Assembly: GCA_023381515.1 (NCBI GenBank)
Contig: JAMCQI010000061.1
Coordinates: forward strand, 62,001-126,000
DNA length: 64,000 bases
Reading direction: 5' to 3'
Source of the DNA: Chloroflexota bacterium
GTDB taxonomy: Bacteria > Chloroflexota > Anaerolineae > UBA4142
Of this stretch, positions 45,521 to 54,631 are shown piece by piece (positions within the stretch are counted from its first letter, which is position 1; each line of letters begins with the position of its first letter). The translations under genes and the position numbers were made by a program. Under the pieces are notes generated by a model. It worked only from the letters and a program-made list of their open reading frames with translations. It was not told the origin of the DNA and did not search any database.

Positions 45521-46131
45521 TCGTCGAACACCAAGGCAAGCGTCCCCAAATCCATCCATCTGCTTTTGTCGCGCCGACCGCGACGGTCTGCGGTGACGTT
45601 CGAATTGGCGAAAACAGCCGGGTACTTTTCGGCGCTGTTCTTGTCGCCGAAGGTGGTCCCGTCGAGATAGGCGCCGAGTGCATCATCATGGAAAACGCGG
45701 TTATCCGGGGGAGCAAACGGCACCCGGTGCGTATAGGCATTCATGTTCTAGTGGGCCCGAGAGCCTATCTGACTGGATGCACAATCGAGGATGATGTCTT
45801 TCTCGCCACGGGCGCGACGGTGTTCAATGGCGCCCGTATCCAGACCCGCTCGGAAGTACGGATCAACGGCGTTGTGCACCTGAAAACTGTTCTGCCGCCT
45901 GACAGCGTGGTTCCCATCGGCTGGGTTGCAGTCGGCAATCCCGCGAGTATTTTGCCTCCACAGGAACATGACAAGATCTGGGAGCTTCAAGGGCCGCTGA
46001 ATTTCCCCCACGAGGTATTTGGGCTGGAACGGGCGGCGCAAGGGGAGACGATCATGCCCGAATTGATGCGTCGCTACAGCCAGTACCTCGCGAGTCATAA
46101 AGATGATCGACCGCTGGATCAGGAGGAGTGA
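45517..46131 (+). CDS. Gamma-carbonic-anhydrase-like left-handed beta-helix protein
   Basis: 204 residues with hexapeptide repeats: IHPSAFVAPTATVCGDVRIGENSRVLFGAVLVAEGG, ECIIMENAVIRGS, VLVGPRAYLTGCTIEDDVFLATGATVFNGARI. This is the gamma-CA/YrdA/PaaY fold, with a His in GIHVLVGP and GVVHLKT as possible metal ligands. The canonical ligand pattern is not fully conserved, so carbonic anhydrase activity is uncertain. Overlaps hisC (ATGA) and lies 3 nt before hisB. Confidence 0.8.
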   Translation: MIVEHQGKRPQIHPSAFVAPTATVCGDVRIGENSRVLFGAVLVAEGGPVEIGAECIIMENAVIRGSKRHPVRIGIHVLVGPRAYLTGCTIEDDVFLATGATVFNGARIQTRSEVRINGVVHLKTVLPPDSVVPIGWVAVGNPASILPPQEHDKIWELQGPLNFPHEVFGLERAAQGETIMPELMRRYSQYLASHKDDRPLDQEE

Positions 46132-46134
46132 GCC

Positions 46135-46719
46135 GTGCGCACTGCGACTGTCGAGCGCAAGACCAAAGAGACGGATGTGCACGTCAATCTGAACTTGGAT
46201 GGATCGGGACAGGCAGAGCTGGCGACGGGAGTCCCGATGCTTGATCACCTGCTTTCCCATGTTGCCGTCCACGGATTAATCGACTTGACGGTGCATGCGA
46301 CCGGGGACCTCGAAATCGATGCGCATCACACTGTCGAGGATATTGCGATTGTCTTGGGCCAGGCCATTGACCAGGCGTTGGGGGACCGGCGGGGCATTAC
46401 GCGTATGGGGCACGCGATTGTACCGATGGACGAGGCTCTCGCTCTTGCCGCGGTCGACCTGAGCGGGCGCGGCTACGCAGTCGTCAATGCGGAATTCGCC
46501 ACGCCAATGATCGGGGCGCTGCCGGCGAGTTTGGTTGGTCATTTTCTCGAAACCCTCGCGGTGCAAGCACGCATGAATCTGCACGCCCGCGCGCTGTACG
46601 GGCGGGACGATCATCACAAGGCGGAGGCCATGTTCAAAGCTTTGGGCCGCGCCTTTGCGATGGCCGTTGTGATCGACCCGCGCCGGACGGGGGTCGCTTC
46701 GTCCAAAGGGGTGCTGTGA
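46135..46719 (+). CDS. hisB: Imidazoleglycerol-phosphate dehydratase
   Basis: 194 residues, monofunctional. Manganese-binding His clusters [11 protein letters not shown] and [18 protein letters not shown] are intact, with [14 protein letters not shown] near the N-terminus. GTG start at 46135, shortly after the preceding stop. The phosphatase (HisN/HisJ) step is not encoded nearby. Confidence 0.97.
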   Translation: MRTATVERKTKETDVHVNLNLDGSGQAELATGVPMLDHLLSHVAVHGLIDLTVHATGDLEIDAHHTVEDIAIVLGQAIDQALGDRRGITRMGHAIVPMDEALALAAVDLSGRGYAVVNAEFATPMIGALPASLVGHFLETLAVQARMNLHARALYGRDDHHKAEAMFKALGRAFAMAVVIDPRRTGVASSKGVL

Positions 46720-47321
46720 TTGCGGTTGTGGACTATGGCATGGGGAATCTCCGCAGCGTCCAAAAGGCTTTGGAACGGGTAGGGGCAGACGCGCAAGTGA
46801 TCAAATCTCCTCAGGGGCTCGAAGAGGCGCGGGGCATTGTCCTACCGGGCGTCGGCGCTTTTGGGCAGGCGATGGAGAATCTCCGGGCAGAGGGGTGGGT
46901 TGAGCCGCTCAAACTGAAATGCGCAGACGGCATCCCGTTCATTGGAATCTGCCTGGGGATGCAGCTCCTCTTTGAGACAAGCGAGGAAATGGGCCAATTC
47001 GACGGCCTCGGCATCGTACCCGGCAAGGTAAAAAGGTTCCCCGACGGTCTGAAAGTCCCTCAGATGGGATGGAATCAGATCCATGTGCGCCGGCCCAGTC
47101 CTCTGCTCGACGACGTCGCGGACAGCAGCTATGCCTTTTTTGTTCATTCGTACTATTGTGTGCCGAGCGACCCTGAAATCATTCTCGCGACCACGGATTA
47201 CGGCATCGAGTTCGCATCTGTGATCGGCCGCGGCAACATCCACGGCGCCCAGTTCCACCCGGAAAAAAGCCAAACCGTCGGCCTCAAGATCCTGGAGAAC
47301 TTTACAAGGATTGCTTATTGA
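46716..47321 (+). CDS. hisH: Imidazole glycerol phosphate synthase, glutaminase subunit
   Basis: Class I glutamine amidotransferase, 201 residues: nucleophile Cys in [11 protein letters not shown], His-Glu in [23 protein letters not shown] at the N-terminus. GTG start overlaps the hisB stop. This intact triad contrasts with the Sec protein three genes upstream. Partner of HisF. Confidence 0.97.
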   Translation: MIAVVDYGMGNLRSVQKALERVGADAQVIKSPQGLEEARGIVLPGVGAFGQAMENLRAEGWVEPLKLKCADGIPFIGICLGMQLLFETSEEMGQFDGLGIVPGKVKRFPDGLKVPQMGWNQIHVRRPSPLLDDVADSSYAFFVHSYYCVPSDPEIILATTDYGIEFASVIGRGNIHGAQFHPEKSQTVGLKILENFTRIAY

Positions 47322-47428
47322 AAATTCCGCCCAATCCTACGGATTGGGACGAATGCTGATAGGCGCGGCGAATGTCTTAATCTGCAATCTGCAATTTGAA
47401 ATCATAAATCATAAATCATAAATCTGAA
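47322..47428. repeat. AAATC-type repeat between hisH and hisA
   Basis: Contains a short inverted repeat cccaatcctacggattggg (47332-47350) and the word series aatctgcaatctgcaattt, atcataaatcataaatcata and aatctgaaat running right into the hisA ATG. It splits the otherwise overlapping his genes. Confidence 0.6.
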
Positions 47429-48181
47429 ATGTTTGCCATCTTTCCCGCCATCGATCTCCGACACGGCCGCGTGGTCCGCCTTCGCCAGGGCCGCGCAGAG
47501 GCTGAAACGGTTTATGCGCATAACCCCGCTCGGACAGCGCGCCTGTGGAAGGAGCAAGGAGCCGAGTGGCTGCACGTCGTGAATCTCGACGGAGCGTTCG
47601 GCGACCCCGCGACCCTTAATTTGAGCGCGCTGGAAGGAATTCTGAGAGCGGTCTCCATTCCCGTCCAATTCGGCGGTGGGTTGCGGGATCTGGAGAGTAT
47701 CACGAGGGTTCTGGGTCTCGGCGTGACCCGTGTGGTCCTTGGCACGGCGGCGGTGGAGAACCCGCAGCTCGTTGCGGATGCAGTAGCGAACTTTGGATCA
47801 GCGCGTATCCTCGTCGGTATCGACGCGCGCGAGGGTTTCGTCGCCGTTCACGGGTGGCGTCAACCTACGCAGGTGCGTGCGGTAGATCTAGCCCTGCAAA
47901 TGCGGGAGCGGGGAGTGGAACGTGTGGTCTATACTGATATTGCCCGGGATGGGATGCTGCAGGGGATCGATGCGGCTGCAATGGTTTCCCTGGCACAGGC
48001 CACCGGCCTGGGCATCATCGCATCCGGCGGGATATCGGGCCTGCTGGATATCGAGGCGCTCGCGGCGCGAGCAGGGGACGGAATCGAAGGCGTTATCGTC
48101 GGCCAAGCCCTATACAGCGGCGCTCTGAGCCTCTCCGAGGCCCTCAAAATCGCTGCCCGCGCGACGGCGCAGGAGGACTAG
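47429..48181 (+). CDS. hisA: ProFAR isomerase
   Basis: TIM-barrel isomerase of histidine synthesis, 250 residues: IFPAIDLRHGRVVRLRQG with catalytic Asp, FGGGLRDLESI, YTDIARDGMLQGID with second Asp, and ASGGISGLLDIEAL. Complete. Its ribosome site is unclear because the repeat lies directly upstream. Confidence 0.96.
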   Translation: MFAIFPAIDLRHGRVVRLRQGRAEAETVYAHNPARTARLWKEQGAEWLHVVNLDGAFGDPATLNLSALEGILRAVSIPVQFGGGLRDLESITRVLGLGVTRVVLGTAAVENPQLVADAVANFGSARILVGIDAREGFVAVHGWRQPTQVRAVDLALQMRERGVERVVYTDIARDGMLQGIDAAAMVSLAQATGLGIIASGGISGLLDIEALAARAGDGIEGVIVGQALYSGALSLSEALKIAARATAQED

Positions 48182-48265
48182 CCGGAATCGGAACGTGCCG
48201 TTAGCACGTGAGTCTTGCTATTCCTCTCTCAAGACTTGGCCCGATGGAGTAACACAAACCAAACC

Positions 48266-49036
48266 ATGCTTGCCAAGCGGATCATCCCCTGTCTAGACGT
48301 CAAGGCAGGGCGGGTCGTCAAAGGCGTGAATTTCGTCCAACTGCGGGATGCCGGAGATCCGGTCGAGCACGCACGGGCGTACGACGCCGCGGGCGCGGAC
48401 GAACTGGTCTTCCTGGATATCACCGCCTCCTACGAAAAGCGGGACATTCTCCTCGACGTCGTCCGGAGGGTAGCCGACCAGGTTTTTATCCCCTTTGCCG
48501 TTGGCGGTGGCGTCCGGGACCTGGACGATTTTCGAGCCATCCTCCTCGCCGGAGCGGATAAGGTAGCGGCGAATACGGCTGCTGTCGAAAACCCGGCATT
48601 GATTACGGCGGCGGCGGAGAGGTTTGGCAGCCAGTGCGTCGTCATCGCGATTGACGCCAAGAGGGTAAAATCGAACGAGCTAGGGGCGCTTTGGCAAGTT
48701 TATACCCATGGGGGCAGGACGCCGACGGAAAGGGACGCGGTGGCCTGGGCGAAAGAGGTCGAGGCGAGGGGGGCCGGCGAAATCTTGCTGACGAGCATGG
48801 ACCGTGACGGGACGCGTGATGGCTATGATATTGAGCTGACCAGGGCCGTCGCCGACGCGGTCTCAATCCCCGTGATCGCCTCAGGTGGGGCCGGGCGGAT
48901 CGAGCATTTTGCCGAGGCGCTCATCGAGGGTCACGCCGATGCGGCCCTGGCGGCGAGTCTGTTTCACTTTGGAGAGTTGACAGTCCAACAGGTCAAGGAC
49001 TATGTCTCGGCTCGCGGCGTCGCCGTGCGGAGATAG
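48266..49036 (+). CDS. hisF: Imidazole glycerol phosphate synthase, cyclase subunit
   Basis: TIM-barrel partner of HisH, 256 residues from ATG 48266 ([22 protein letters not shown]). Catalytic Asp residues in IPCLDVK and [13 protein letters not shown]. An upstream in-frame extension of 17 codons is not conserved. Separated from hisA by 84 nt. Confidence 0.96.
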   Translation: MLAKRIIPCLDVKAGRVVKGVNFVQLRDAGDPVEHARAYDAAGADELVFLDITASYEKRDILLDVVRRVADQVFIPFAVGGGVRDLDDFRAILLAGADKVAANTAAVENPALITAAAERFGSQCVVIAIDAKRVKSNELGALWQVYTHGGRTPTERDAVAWAKEVEARGAGEILLTSMDRDGTRDGYDIELTRAVADAVSIPVIASGGAGRIEHFAEALIEGHADAALAASLFHFGELTVQQVKDYVSARGVAVRR

Positions 49037-49048
49037 GGGAGAAGGGCT

Positions 49049-49372
49049 ATGGCTGGTGAAATTCAATGGGATACCAATGGTCTGGTGCCTGCCATCGTGC
49101 AGGACGATCAGACGCATCAGGTGCTAATGCTCGCCTACATGAACGCCGAGGCGCTTGCCAAGACGATGCAAACGGGGATTGCCCACTTCTGGAGCCGGCG
49201 GAGACGGCAGCTCTGGATGAAAGGTGAGACCTCGGGCCATATCCAGCATGTCTCCGAGATCAAGTACGACTGCGACGGGGATACCATCCTCTTACTCGTA
49301 AGCCCGGAAGGGCCGGCGTGTCACACCGGAGAAGTAAGCTGCTTTTACCGCAGCCTGGGGAACCTCCCATGA
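49049..49372 (+). CDS. hisI: Phosphoribosyl-AMP cyclohydrolase
   Basis: 107 residues: [61 protein letters not shown], with the Cys and Asp metal ligands. Single-domain form; the pyrophosphohydrolase is a separate gene that overlaps by 4 nt. Confidence 0.96.
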   Translation: MAGEIQWDTNGLVPAIVQDDQTHQVLMLAYMNAEALAKTMQTGIAHFWSRRRRQLWMKGETSGHIQHVSEIKYDCDGDTILLLVSPEGPACHTGEVSCFYRSLGNLP

Positions 49373-49656
49373 GCGAGGTACTCGATAACCTCTTTGCGAC
49401 GATCGAGTCGCGCAAGACGAATGCGCCTCCCGGTTCCTACACGGCCAAGCTCTTCGCCGCAGGCGAAAACGAGATCGTCAAAAAGGTTGGCGAAGAAGCG
49501 ATCGAGGTCATTGTCGCGGCCAAGGGGCAGGGGGATAAACGACTGGTCGAGGAGGTCGCAGACCTCGTCTATCACACGATGGTGCTCCTTGCCAGCCGCG
49601 GCGTAACTTGGCAGCGCGTGGAAGACGAACTCGCGCGCCGGTCCCAGCAGAGGTGA
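49369..49656 (+). CDS. hisE: Phosphoribosyl-ATP pyrophosphatase
   Basis: 95 residues, all-alpha MazG-like fold: [35 protein letters not shown] and [19 protein letters not shown] with Glu/Asp metal ligands. ATG overlaps the hisI stop. Last gene of the his operon. Confidence 0.95.
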   Translation: MSEVLDNLFATIESRKTNAPPGSYTAKLFAAGENEIVKKVGEEAIEVIVAAKGQGDKRLVEEVADLVYHTMVLLASRGVTWQRVEDELARRSQQR

Positions 49657-49681
49657 TTCCACATTTTAAGGCGACAACATA

Positions 49682-49710
49682 TTGACACGCTCTCTGGGTC
49701 GTGATAGACT
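49682..49710 (+). promoter_or_regulatory. Promoter of the lysW-lysX operon
   Basis: TTGACA (49682-49687), 17-bp spacer, TAGACT (49705-49710). It predicts a leader of about 190 nt before lysW. Confidence 0.75.
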
Positions 49711-49765
49711 GTGCGCAATTATCTGACGAAATCGGATTCGATGGATACGGACCCCTCAAGTCCTT

Positions 49766-49786
49766 CGCGGGAGCTTGGCTCCCGCG
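49766..49786 (+). promoter_or_regulatory. Strong hairpin in the lysW leader
   Basis: CGCGGGAGC-TTG-GCTCCCGCG, perfect 9-bp stem without a T tract. It lies inside a 44-codon frame (49741-49875) that is Arg-rich and has no Lys codon. Role unknown; it does not look like a lysine riboswitch. Confidence 0.45.
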
Positions 49787-49907
49787 TCTCTCGTGTACGT
49801 ATGCGCACGCTGCCGATTGAAATGCACCAGTTGGGAGATCGCAGCGCGCGCTTTCATTTTCCCCCGCGGAGATGAACGGGGTTGAACGGCTACTCTGGAG
49901 GTGAACA

Positions 49908-50072
49908 ATGAAGGCGAATTGCCCGGAATGCGAAGCCGAAATCACGCTCGACAAGGTCCTGCGGGGTGAAATCATCGTGTGCCCCGATTGTGGCGTCGAG
50001 CTGGAAGTGACGAGCGAAAACCCATTGACGCTCGAACTGGCACCGCAGGAAGAAGAGGATTGGGGAGAATAA
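49908..50072 (+). CDS. lysW: Amino-group carrier protein LysW
   Basis: 54 residues. Zinc-ribbon pairs CPEC (5-8) and CPDC (26-29), then an acidic tail ending in EDWGE; the C-terminal Glu is the attachment point for 2-aminoadipate. This is diagnostic of LysW, which carries and protects the amino group through lysine (or ornithine) synthesis. GGAGG ribosome site; stop one base before the lysX ATG. Confidence 0.95.
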   Translation: MKANCPECEAEITLDKVLRGEIIVCPDCGVELEVTSENPLTLELAPQEEEDWGE

Positions 50073-50073
50073 G

Positions 50074-50976
50074 ATGAAAATTGGCGTGCTGTATTCGCGC
50101 GTGCGCGTGGAGGAGAAATTGCTGTTCGATGCTCTGGACGCGCGCGGCGTTCCGTACGATCGGATTGACGACCGGGAAGTCGAGTTTGACTTTCAGAATC
50201 CCGGCCACTGGCGCGACTATGATGTGATCCTCGAACGCTGCATCAATCACTCACGCGCCGCTTCCGCCCTCCGCGTACTGAATGATTGGGGAATTCCCTC
50301 GGTCAACACGGCCTACGCGGCCGACGTTTGCGGCAACAAGCTGGTCACCTCGTCGGCGCTCGTGCGGGCGGGCGTGCCGACGACCCGCATCAAGGTGGCC
50401 TTTACGCCCGAATCGGCCATCCGCGCGATTGAAGAGTTCGGATACCCCGTCGTCCTCAAACCGGCCGTCGGTTCGTGGGGGCGGCTGCTCTCCAAGATCA
50501 ATGACCGAGAAGCCGCCGAGGCCGTTCTTGAGCACAAGGAGGTCCTCGGCTCTTACCACCACTCGATCTTTTACATTCAAGAGTACATCCGCAAGCCGGG
50601 ACGGGACATCCGCGCCTTTGTCGTCGGCGATCGGACGATTGCGGCCATTTACCGGGCTTCTGAGCACTGGATCACAAACACCGCCCGCGGCGGCCAGGCT
50701 TCCAACTGTCCTGTGACACCCGAATTGGACCGGATTTGCGTTGCCGCAGCGCGCGCCGTCGGGGGTGGCATTTTCGGGGTCGACGTGATGGAGGATAAAG
50801 AGCGCGGCTATTTGGTCAATGAGGTGAACTATACGATCGAGTTTCGGAACAGCATTTCGACGACGGGCGTTGATATTCCAAATCGGATCCTCGACTATGT
50901 TCAAGCCGTCGGTCAAGGCGAGATCAAGCCTCTGGCAGCCATTCCGCTGCCCGTCCCGTCGGCATCCACCGTCTGA
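50074..50976 (+). CDS. lysX: LysW-2-aminoadipate ligase LysX
   Basis: ATP-grasp (RimK-like) ligase joining the alpha-amino group of aminoadipate to the C-terminal Glu of LysW. 300 residues: N-terminal [18 protein letters not shown]-grasp core [29 protein letters not shown] and [13 protein letters not shown] metal/substrate loop. The first and last match LysX more than glutamate-specific ArgX, and the homocitrate synthase gene next door supports lysine. LysZ, LysY, LysJ and LysK are not encoded beside it. Confidence 0.92.
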   Translation: MKIGVLYSRVRVEEKLLFDALDARGVPYDRIDDREVEFDFQNPGHWRDYDVILERCINHSRAASALRVLNDWGIPSVNTAYAADVCGNKLVTSSALVRAGVPTTRIKVAFTPESAIRAIEEFGYPVVLKPAVGSWGRLLSKINDREAAEAVLEHKEVLGSYHHSIFYIQEYIRKPGRDIRAFVVGDRTIAAIYRASEHWITNTARGGQASNCPVTPELDRICVAAARAVGGGIFGVDVMEDKERGYLVNEVNYTIEFRNSISTTGVDIPNRILDYVQAVGQGEIKPLAAIPLPVPSASTV

Positions 50977-51010
50977 ATTCCGGATTCCGAAATCCTAGAC
51001 AGGTCTCTCC

Positions 51011-52150
51011 ATGTCGCTCGAATCTTTCAATATTATCGAGTCCACCCTACGCGAGGGCGAGCAATTCGTCGGCGCGAATTTTACGACCGACGACAAAGTG
51101 CGGATCGCGCGATCCCTCGACGAGTTCGGCGTCGAGTACCTCGAACTGACCTCGCCGCTTGCCTCGCCCCAAAGCTACACGGATGCTTGCACGATTGCTC
51201 GGCTGGGTTTGAGGGCCAGAATCCTCACCCATATCCGCTGTCATCTCGACGATGCCAAAAAGGCGCTCGACACCGGTGTGCAGGGCATTGACCTCGTGAT
51301 TGGCACCTCCTCTTACCTGCGCGAATTTTCCCTCGGCTTGGCCATGGACCAGGTCATCGACCGTTCGGTCGAGGTGCTCGCCTGGTTGCGCAGCCAGGCC
51401 CCGGGCCTCGAAATCCGCTTTAGTACTGAAGATTCGTTCCGAAGCGAAGAGGCGGATTTGTTTCGGGTCTACCTGGCGGTGGACAAAGTCGGCGTCAACC
51501 GCTTTGGGATCGCTGACACGGTTGGCTTGGCGACGCCGACCCGGGTCTTCCAACTCGTGAGCGGACTGCGGCGCCTCGTCAAGGCCGATATCGAATTTCA
51601 CGGCCACAATGACTCGGGTTGCGCGATCGCCAATTCCTTCACCGCCCTCGAAGCGGGCGCGACGCACATCGACACGAGCGTTCTCGGCATCGGCGAGCGC
51701 AACGGCATCACGCCGCTTGGCGGGTTCGTCGCCCGCATGTATGCGACCAACCGCGACCTCGTCAAGAAAAAGTACAAGCTCAAGAGATTGCGCAAGATCG
51801 ACGAAATGATCGCAAATATGGTGGGGATCGGTATTCCATTTAACAATTATGTCACCGGCGTCACCGCTTTTACGCACAAGGCGGGCATTCATGCGAAAGC
51901 CATCCTGAACCAACCGGAGACATACGAAATCCTCAATCCTCGGGATTTCGGCATGACGCGATACATTAGCATCGCTCACAAGCTGACTGGCTGGAACGCG
52001 ATCAAAGACCGCGCCGAGCAACTGGGGCTGAGCCTGAGCGATGAGCAGCTGAAAGAGGTGACCGCCCACGTCAAGGCGATTGCCGACCAAAAGCCTATCG
52101 AACTCAACGATGTCGACGAGCTCTTGTATCGCTGGGCGGACGGGCAGTGA
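51011..52150 (+). CDS. lysS: Homocitrate synthase
   Basis: Condenses 2-oxoglutarate and acetyl-CoA, first step of the alpha-aminoadipate lysine pathway. 379 residues, DRE-TIM barrel: [61 protein letters not shown] with metal-binding His residues, and AGIHAKAIL. The N-terminus STLREGEQF distinguishes it from most 2-isopropylmalate synthases (STLRDGEQ). No C-terminal regulatory domain of the LeuA type is present, so regulation would be within the barrel. Confidence 0.92.
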   Translation: MSLESFNIIESTLREGEQFVGANFTTDDKVRIARSLDEFGVEYLELTSPLASPQSYTDACTIARLGLRARILTHIRCHLDDAKKALDTGVQGIDLVIGTSSYLREFSLGLAMDQVIDRSVEVLAWLRSQAPGLEIRFSTEDSFRSEEADLFRVYLAVDKVGVNRFGIADTVGLATPTRVFQLVSGLRRLVKADIEFHGHNDSGCAIANSFTALEAGATHIDTSVLGIGERNGITPLGGFVARMYATNRDLVKKKYKLKRLRKIDEMIANMVGIGIPFNNYVTGVTAFTHKAGIHAKAILNQPETYEILNPRDFGMTRYISIAHKLTGWNAIKDRAEQLGLSLSDEQLKEVTAHVKAIADQKPIELNDVDELLYRWADGQ

Positions 52151-52246
52151 GGAGCGAGTACAAAGCGTCAGGGTCAAGGTTGTTGGCGGCAAGACTCAAG
52201 TGTTTGGAAACGTCGCAAGTCTGGGGATACCAGAGAGACAGCAAGC

Positions 52247-53638
52247 ATGGGCAAGACGTTTGCAGAAAAAGCGTTGGCGCGAGCGTCCGGGCAGCGCGAA
52301 GTCGTCGTCGGACAGATCGTGGATGCGGTGCCGGATGTCGCGCTCTCGCACGATAATACGGCCGCGATCGCGAAAATCTTTCGCAGCCTGGGAATCGACC
52401 AGGTCAAGTATCCGGATCGGCTCGCGATCACGCTCGATCACGCCGTCCCGGCGCCCACAACCGTTCACGCGACCAACCATGCCGAGACGCGGCGCTTTGT
52501 CGAAGAACAAAAGATCGAGCACTTTTTCGAAGTGGGACGCGGCATTTGCCATCAGGTCCTCAGCGAGGAGGCCATCGTCCTCCCTGGCCAGCTCATCCTA
52601 GGCGCCGATTCGCACACCACGCACTATGGATGGATGGGCGCGTTTGGTGCGGGAATTGGCAGGAGCGAGATGGCTGCCATCTGGGCGACGGGCGAGTTGT
52701 GGCTCCGCGTGCCCGAATCAATCCGGATAACTGTGAATGGTCGCCTTCCTCTAGGGACCACTTCCAAAGACCTCTGCTTAAAGATCATTGGCGACCTCGG
52801 AGCGGATGGAGGATTGTACGCGTCGGTGGAATTGGACGGTTCCGCCATCCACGCATTGAGCATCGAGAGCCGGATGGTTATCCCCAACATGATGGCCGAA
52901 TTCGGGGCCAAGAATGCTTATCTGCCGCCGGACGACGAGGTCTTTGAATGGCTGGCGCGAAGGAAGGATGAAGTCAGAAGGCGCTCCGCAAAGCCCGCGG
53001 AGTCTCAGCTTCGCTCCGAGAAGGCAGAAGGCAGAGAGCAGAAAGCAGGGGAGCAGGCGGGGGAACCAGCTGCCAAATCTGAAATCCTAAATCTTAAATC
53101 TGAAATTGCCCAAAGGGCAATCTACCCCGACATTGACGCGAGCTACGCCGCCGTGTATCATTACGATGCCGTCGAGCTAGAGCCCTACGTGGCGTGCCCG
53201 CACCGGGTGGACAATGTCAAGCCGTTGTCGGCGGTCCGCGGCACGCGCATTCAGCAGGCTTTTATCGGCACCTGCACGAACGGCCGCATCGAAGATTTGG
53301 CCGCCGCCGCCGAAATCTTGCGTGGGCGCAAGCTCGCACACGGGACAAGGCTCCTCGTCATCCCCGCGTCCAGCCAAGTGTTGAGCGAGGCACTAAAGCG
53401 CGGGTATATCCAGACCTTTGTCGAAGCGGGCGGCGTCATCGGCGTTCCCGGTTGCGGCCCCTGCATGGGCAACCATATGGGCGTGCCCGCGCCTGGCGAA
53501 GTCACCATTTCCACAGCTAACCGGAATTTCCGGGGCAGGATGGGGACGCGCGAGTCAGAGATCTATCTAGCCAGTCCGGCGGTCGTCGCCGCGAGCGCCG
53601 TCGCCGGAACCATTGCCGATCCTAGGGATTTGTTTTAG
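52247..53638 (+). CDS. Homoaconitase / 3-isopropylmalate dehydratase-type large subunit with repeat insertion
   Basis: Aconitase-family 4Fe-4S protein, 463 residues. Cluster Cys in [13 protein letters not shown] and [30 protein letters not shown] is typical. Next to homocitrate synthase it is most likely the homoaconitase large subunit (LysT-like), though 3-isopropylmalate dehydratase cannot be excluded. Residues ~241-290 ([16 protein letters not shown]...[13 protein letters not shown]) are an in-frame insertion encoded by CAGA and AAATC repeats, between EWLARR and [14 protein letters not shown]. The small subunit is not downstream; the next gene is rfbC. Confidence 0.88.
   Translation: MGKTFAEKALARASGQREVVVGQIVDAVPDVALSHDNTAAIAKIFRSLGIDQVKYPDRLAITLDHAVPAPTTVHATNHAETRRFVEEQKIEHFFEVGRGICHQVLSEEAIVLPGQLILGADSHTTHYGWMGAFGAGIGRSEMAAIWATGELWLRVPESIRITVNGRLPLGTTSKDLCLKIIGDLGADGGLYASVELDGSAIHALSIESRMVIPNMMAEFGAKNAYLPPDDEVFEWLARRKDEVRRRSAKPAESQLRSEKAEGREQKAGEQAGEPAAKSEILNLKSEIAQRAIYPDIDASYAAVYHYDAVELEPYVACPHRVDNVKPLSAVRGTRIQQAFIGTCTNGRIEDLAAAAEILRGRKLAHGTRLLVIPASSQVLSEALKRGYIQTFVEAGGVIGVPGCGPCMGNHMGVPAPGEVTISTANRNFRGRMGTRESEIYLASPAVVAASAVAGTIADPRDLF
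52967..53116 (+). repeat. In-frame dispersed repeat within the homoaconitase gene
   Basis: Two repeat styles side by side: ctccgcaaagcccgcggag (inverted repeat) with gagaaggcagaaggcagaga, then aatctgaaatcctaaatctt and aaatctgaaattgcc. The second is the same AAATC family seen between arg and his genes. Confidence 0.65.
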
Positions 53639-54196
53639 ATGCCATTCGATTTCGAACCTTTGGAAATTGGCGACGTCATTCTGATCAAGCCGCAAGGCGC
53701 CATCGACCAGCGTGGCTTTTTTCGCGAGATCTACAAGCTTTCCGATTTCCGCGCGCATGGAATCGGGGTTCCATTTGTCCAGGAGAACCATTCGCGCTCT
53801 GCCCAAGGCGTTCTCCGCGGCTTGCACTATCAAAAGAATCCTCAGGCTCAGGGGAAACTTCTCTCCGTGAGCAGGGGCCGTGTCTTTGACGTCGCCGTGG
53901 ATATCCGCCGCGGCTCGCCGGATTACGGTCGCTGGGTAGGGATGGAACTGTCCGATGAAAACGGCCACATGCTGTACGTTCCCCCGGGCTTTGCTCACGG
54001 CTTTTGTGTCCTTAGCGAGCAAGCCGACTTGATCTACAAGGTCACCACCGAATATGCCCCCGATCTCGAGCGCGGCATCCTCTGGAATGATCCCGCGATT
54101 GGCGTGCGCTGGCCGATCGAGGACCCGCGTCTCTCCTCCAGGGATGTCAAGCTGCCCCTCCTCAAGTACGCAGACAACAATTTCGAGTTCTCTTGA
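53639..54196 (+). CDS. rfbC: dTDP-4-dehydrorhamnose 3,5-epimerase
   Basis: Cupin-type epimerase for dTDP-L-rhamnose, 185 residues: AIDQRGFFREIY, QENHSRSAQGVLRGLHYQ with catalytic His, GRVFDVAVDIRRGSPDYGRWV, YVPPGFAHGFCVLSE. The ATG directly follows the homoaconitase stop, but function is unrelated; it may serve envelope sugar synthesis with the SDR and glycosyltransferases in the window. Confidence 0.94.
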   Translation: MPFDFEPLEIGDVILIKPQGAIDQRGFFREIYKLSDFRAHGIGVPFVQENHSRSAQGVLRGLHYQKNPQAQGKLLSVSRGRVFDVAVDIRRGSPDYGRWVGMELSDENGHMLYVPPGFAHGFCVLSEQADLIYKVTTEYAPDLERGILWNDPAIGVRWPIEDPRLSSRDVKLPLLKYADNNFEFS

Positions 54197-54228
54197 CCAC
54201 TACCCCACAATTTTGAGACAATCCGGTG

Positions 54229-54234
54229 TATAAT
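54229..54234 (+). promoter_or_regulatory. -10 box (TATAAT) upstream of the dodecin leader
   Basis: Perfect TATAAT after ccggtg; no good -35 at 16-18 bp. Transcription would start near 54241, giving a leader of about 140 nt. Confidence 0.5.
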
Positions 54235-54257
54235 CAGAAACTACGGCGGAGCTGAAA

Positions 54258-54365
54258 GCCGGGCCGACAGGTAGTACATCGCACCAGGACTGCCGGCGCA
54301 TTTGCAGACAACGTCTCTGCAGTTGCCCGGCGATTGCCGAGAGGACGGGAATCCGACTCGTCGGC
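54258..54365 (+). ncRNA. Structured 5' leader of dodecin, three-way junction plus hairpin
   Basis: P1 GCCGGGC (54258-54264) pairs with GCCCGGC (54325-54331). Enclosed are P2 GGTAGT (54270-54275)/ACTGCC (54289-54294) and P3 TGCAGA (54303-54308)/TCTGCA (54316-54321, loop CAACGTC). P4, GCCGA-GAG-CGG-GAAT-CCG-CTC-TCGGC with small bulges, spans 54336-54365 and ends 5 nt before the dodecin ribosome site. The fold matches no riboswitch I recognise (not FMN, TPP or B12). It is a candidate regulatory RNA; only pairing by eye supports it. Confidence 0.45.
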
Positions 54366-54379
54366 GGTAGGAGGGAGCA

Positions 54380-54595
54380 ATGACAGAGAGTGTTTACAAA
54401 CTGATCGAGCTCGTCGGGACAAGCACCGAGTCGTGGGAAAAGGCGGCGGCCGCCGCAGTCGAGCAAGCCGCGAAAACGCTGCGCGACCTGCGCATTGCCG
54501 AGATCGAAGAGCTCGACATGCAGATCGAGAACGGCAAGATTATGGCCTATCGTGCCAAGGTTAAGGTCTCGTTCAAGTATGAGGGGACGGGCTAG
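54380..54595 (+). CDS. Dodecin family flavin-binding protein
   Basis: 71 residues: VYKLIELVGTSTESWEKAAAAAVEQAAKTLRDLRIAEIEELDMQIENGKIMAYRAKVKVSFKYE, the full dodecin fold. Dodecins form hollow dodecamers storing riboflavin/FMN or CoA and protect against free flavin. A strong GGAGGG ribosome site sits at the end of the structured leader. Confidence 0.95.
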   Translation: MTESVYKLIELVGTSTESWEKAAAAAVEQAAKTLRDLRIAEIEELDMQIENGKIMAYRAKVKVSFKYEGTG

Positions 54596-54631
54596 CTCGC
54601 GAACCGGATGAAATCGCGGAGACGCCCCGTA

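Noticed and set aside
49741..49875. 44-codon frame as a lysine leader peptide
   Set aside because: It has no Lys codon and no terminator follows; only the hairpin is reported.
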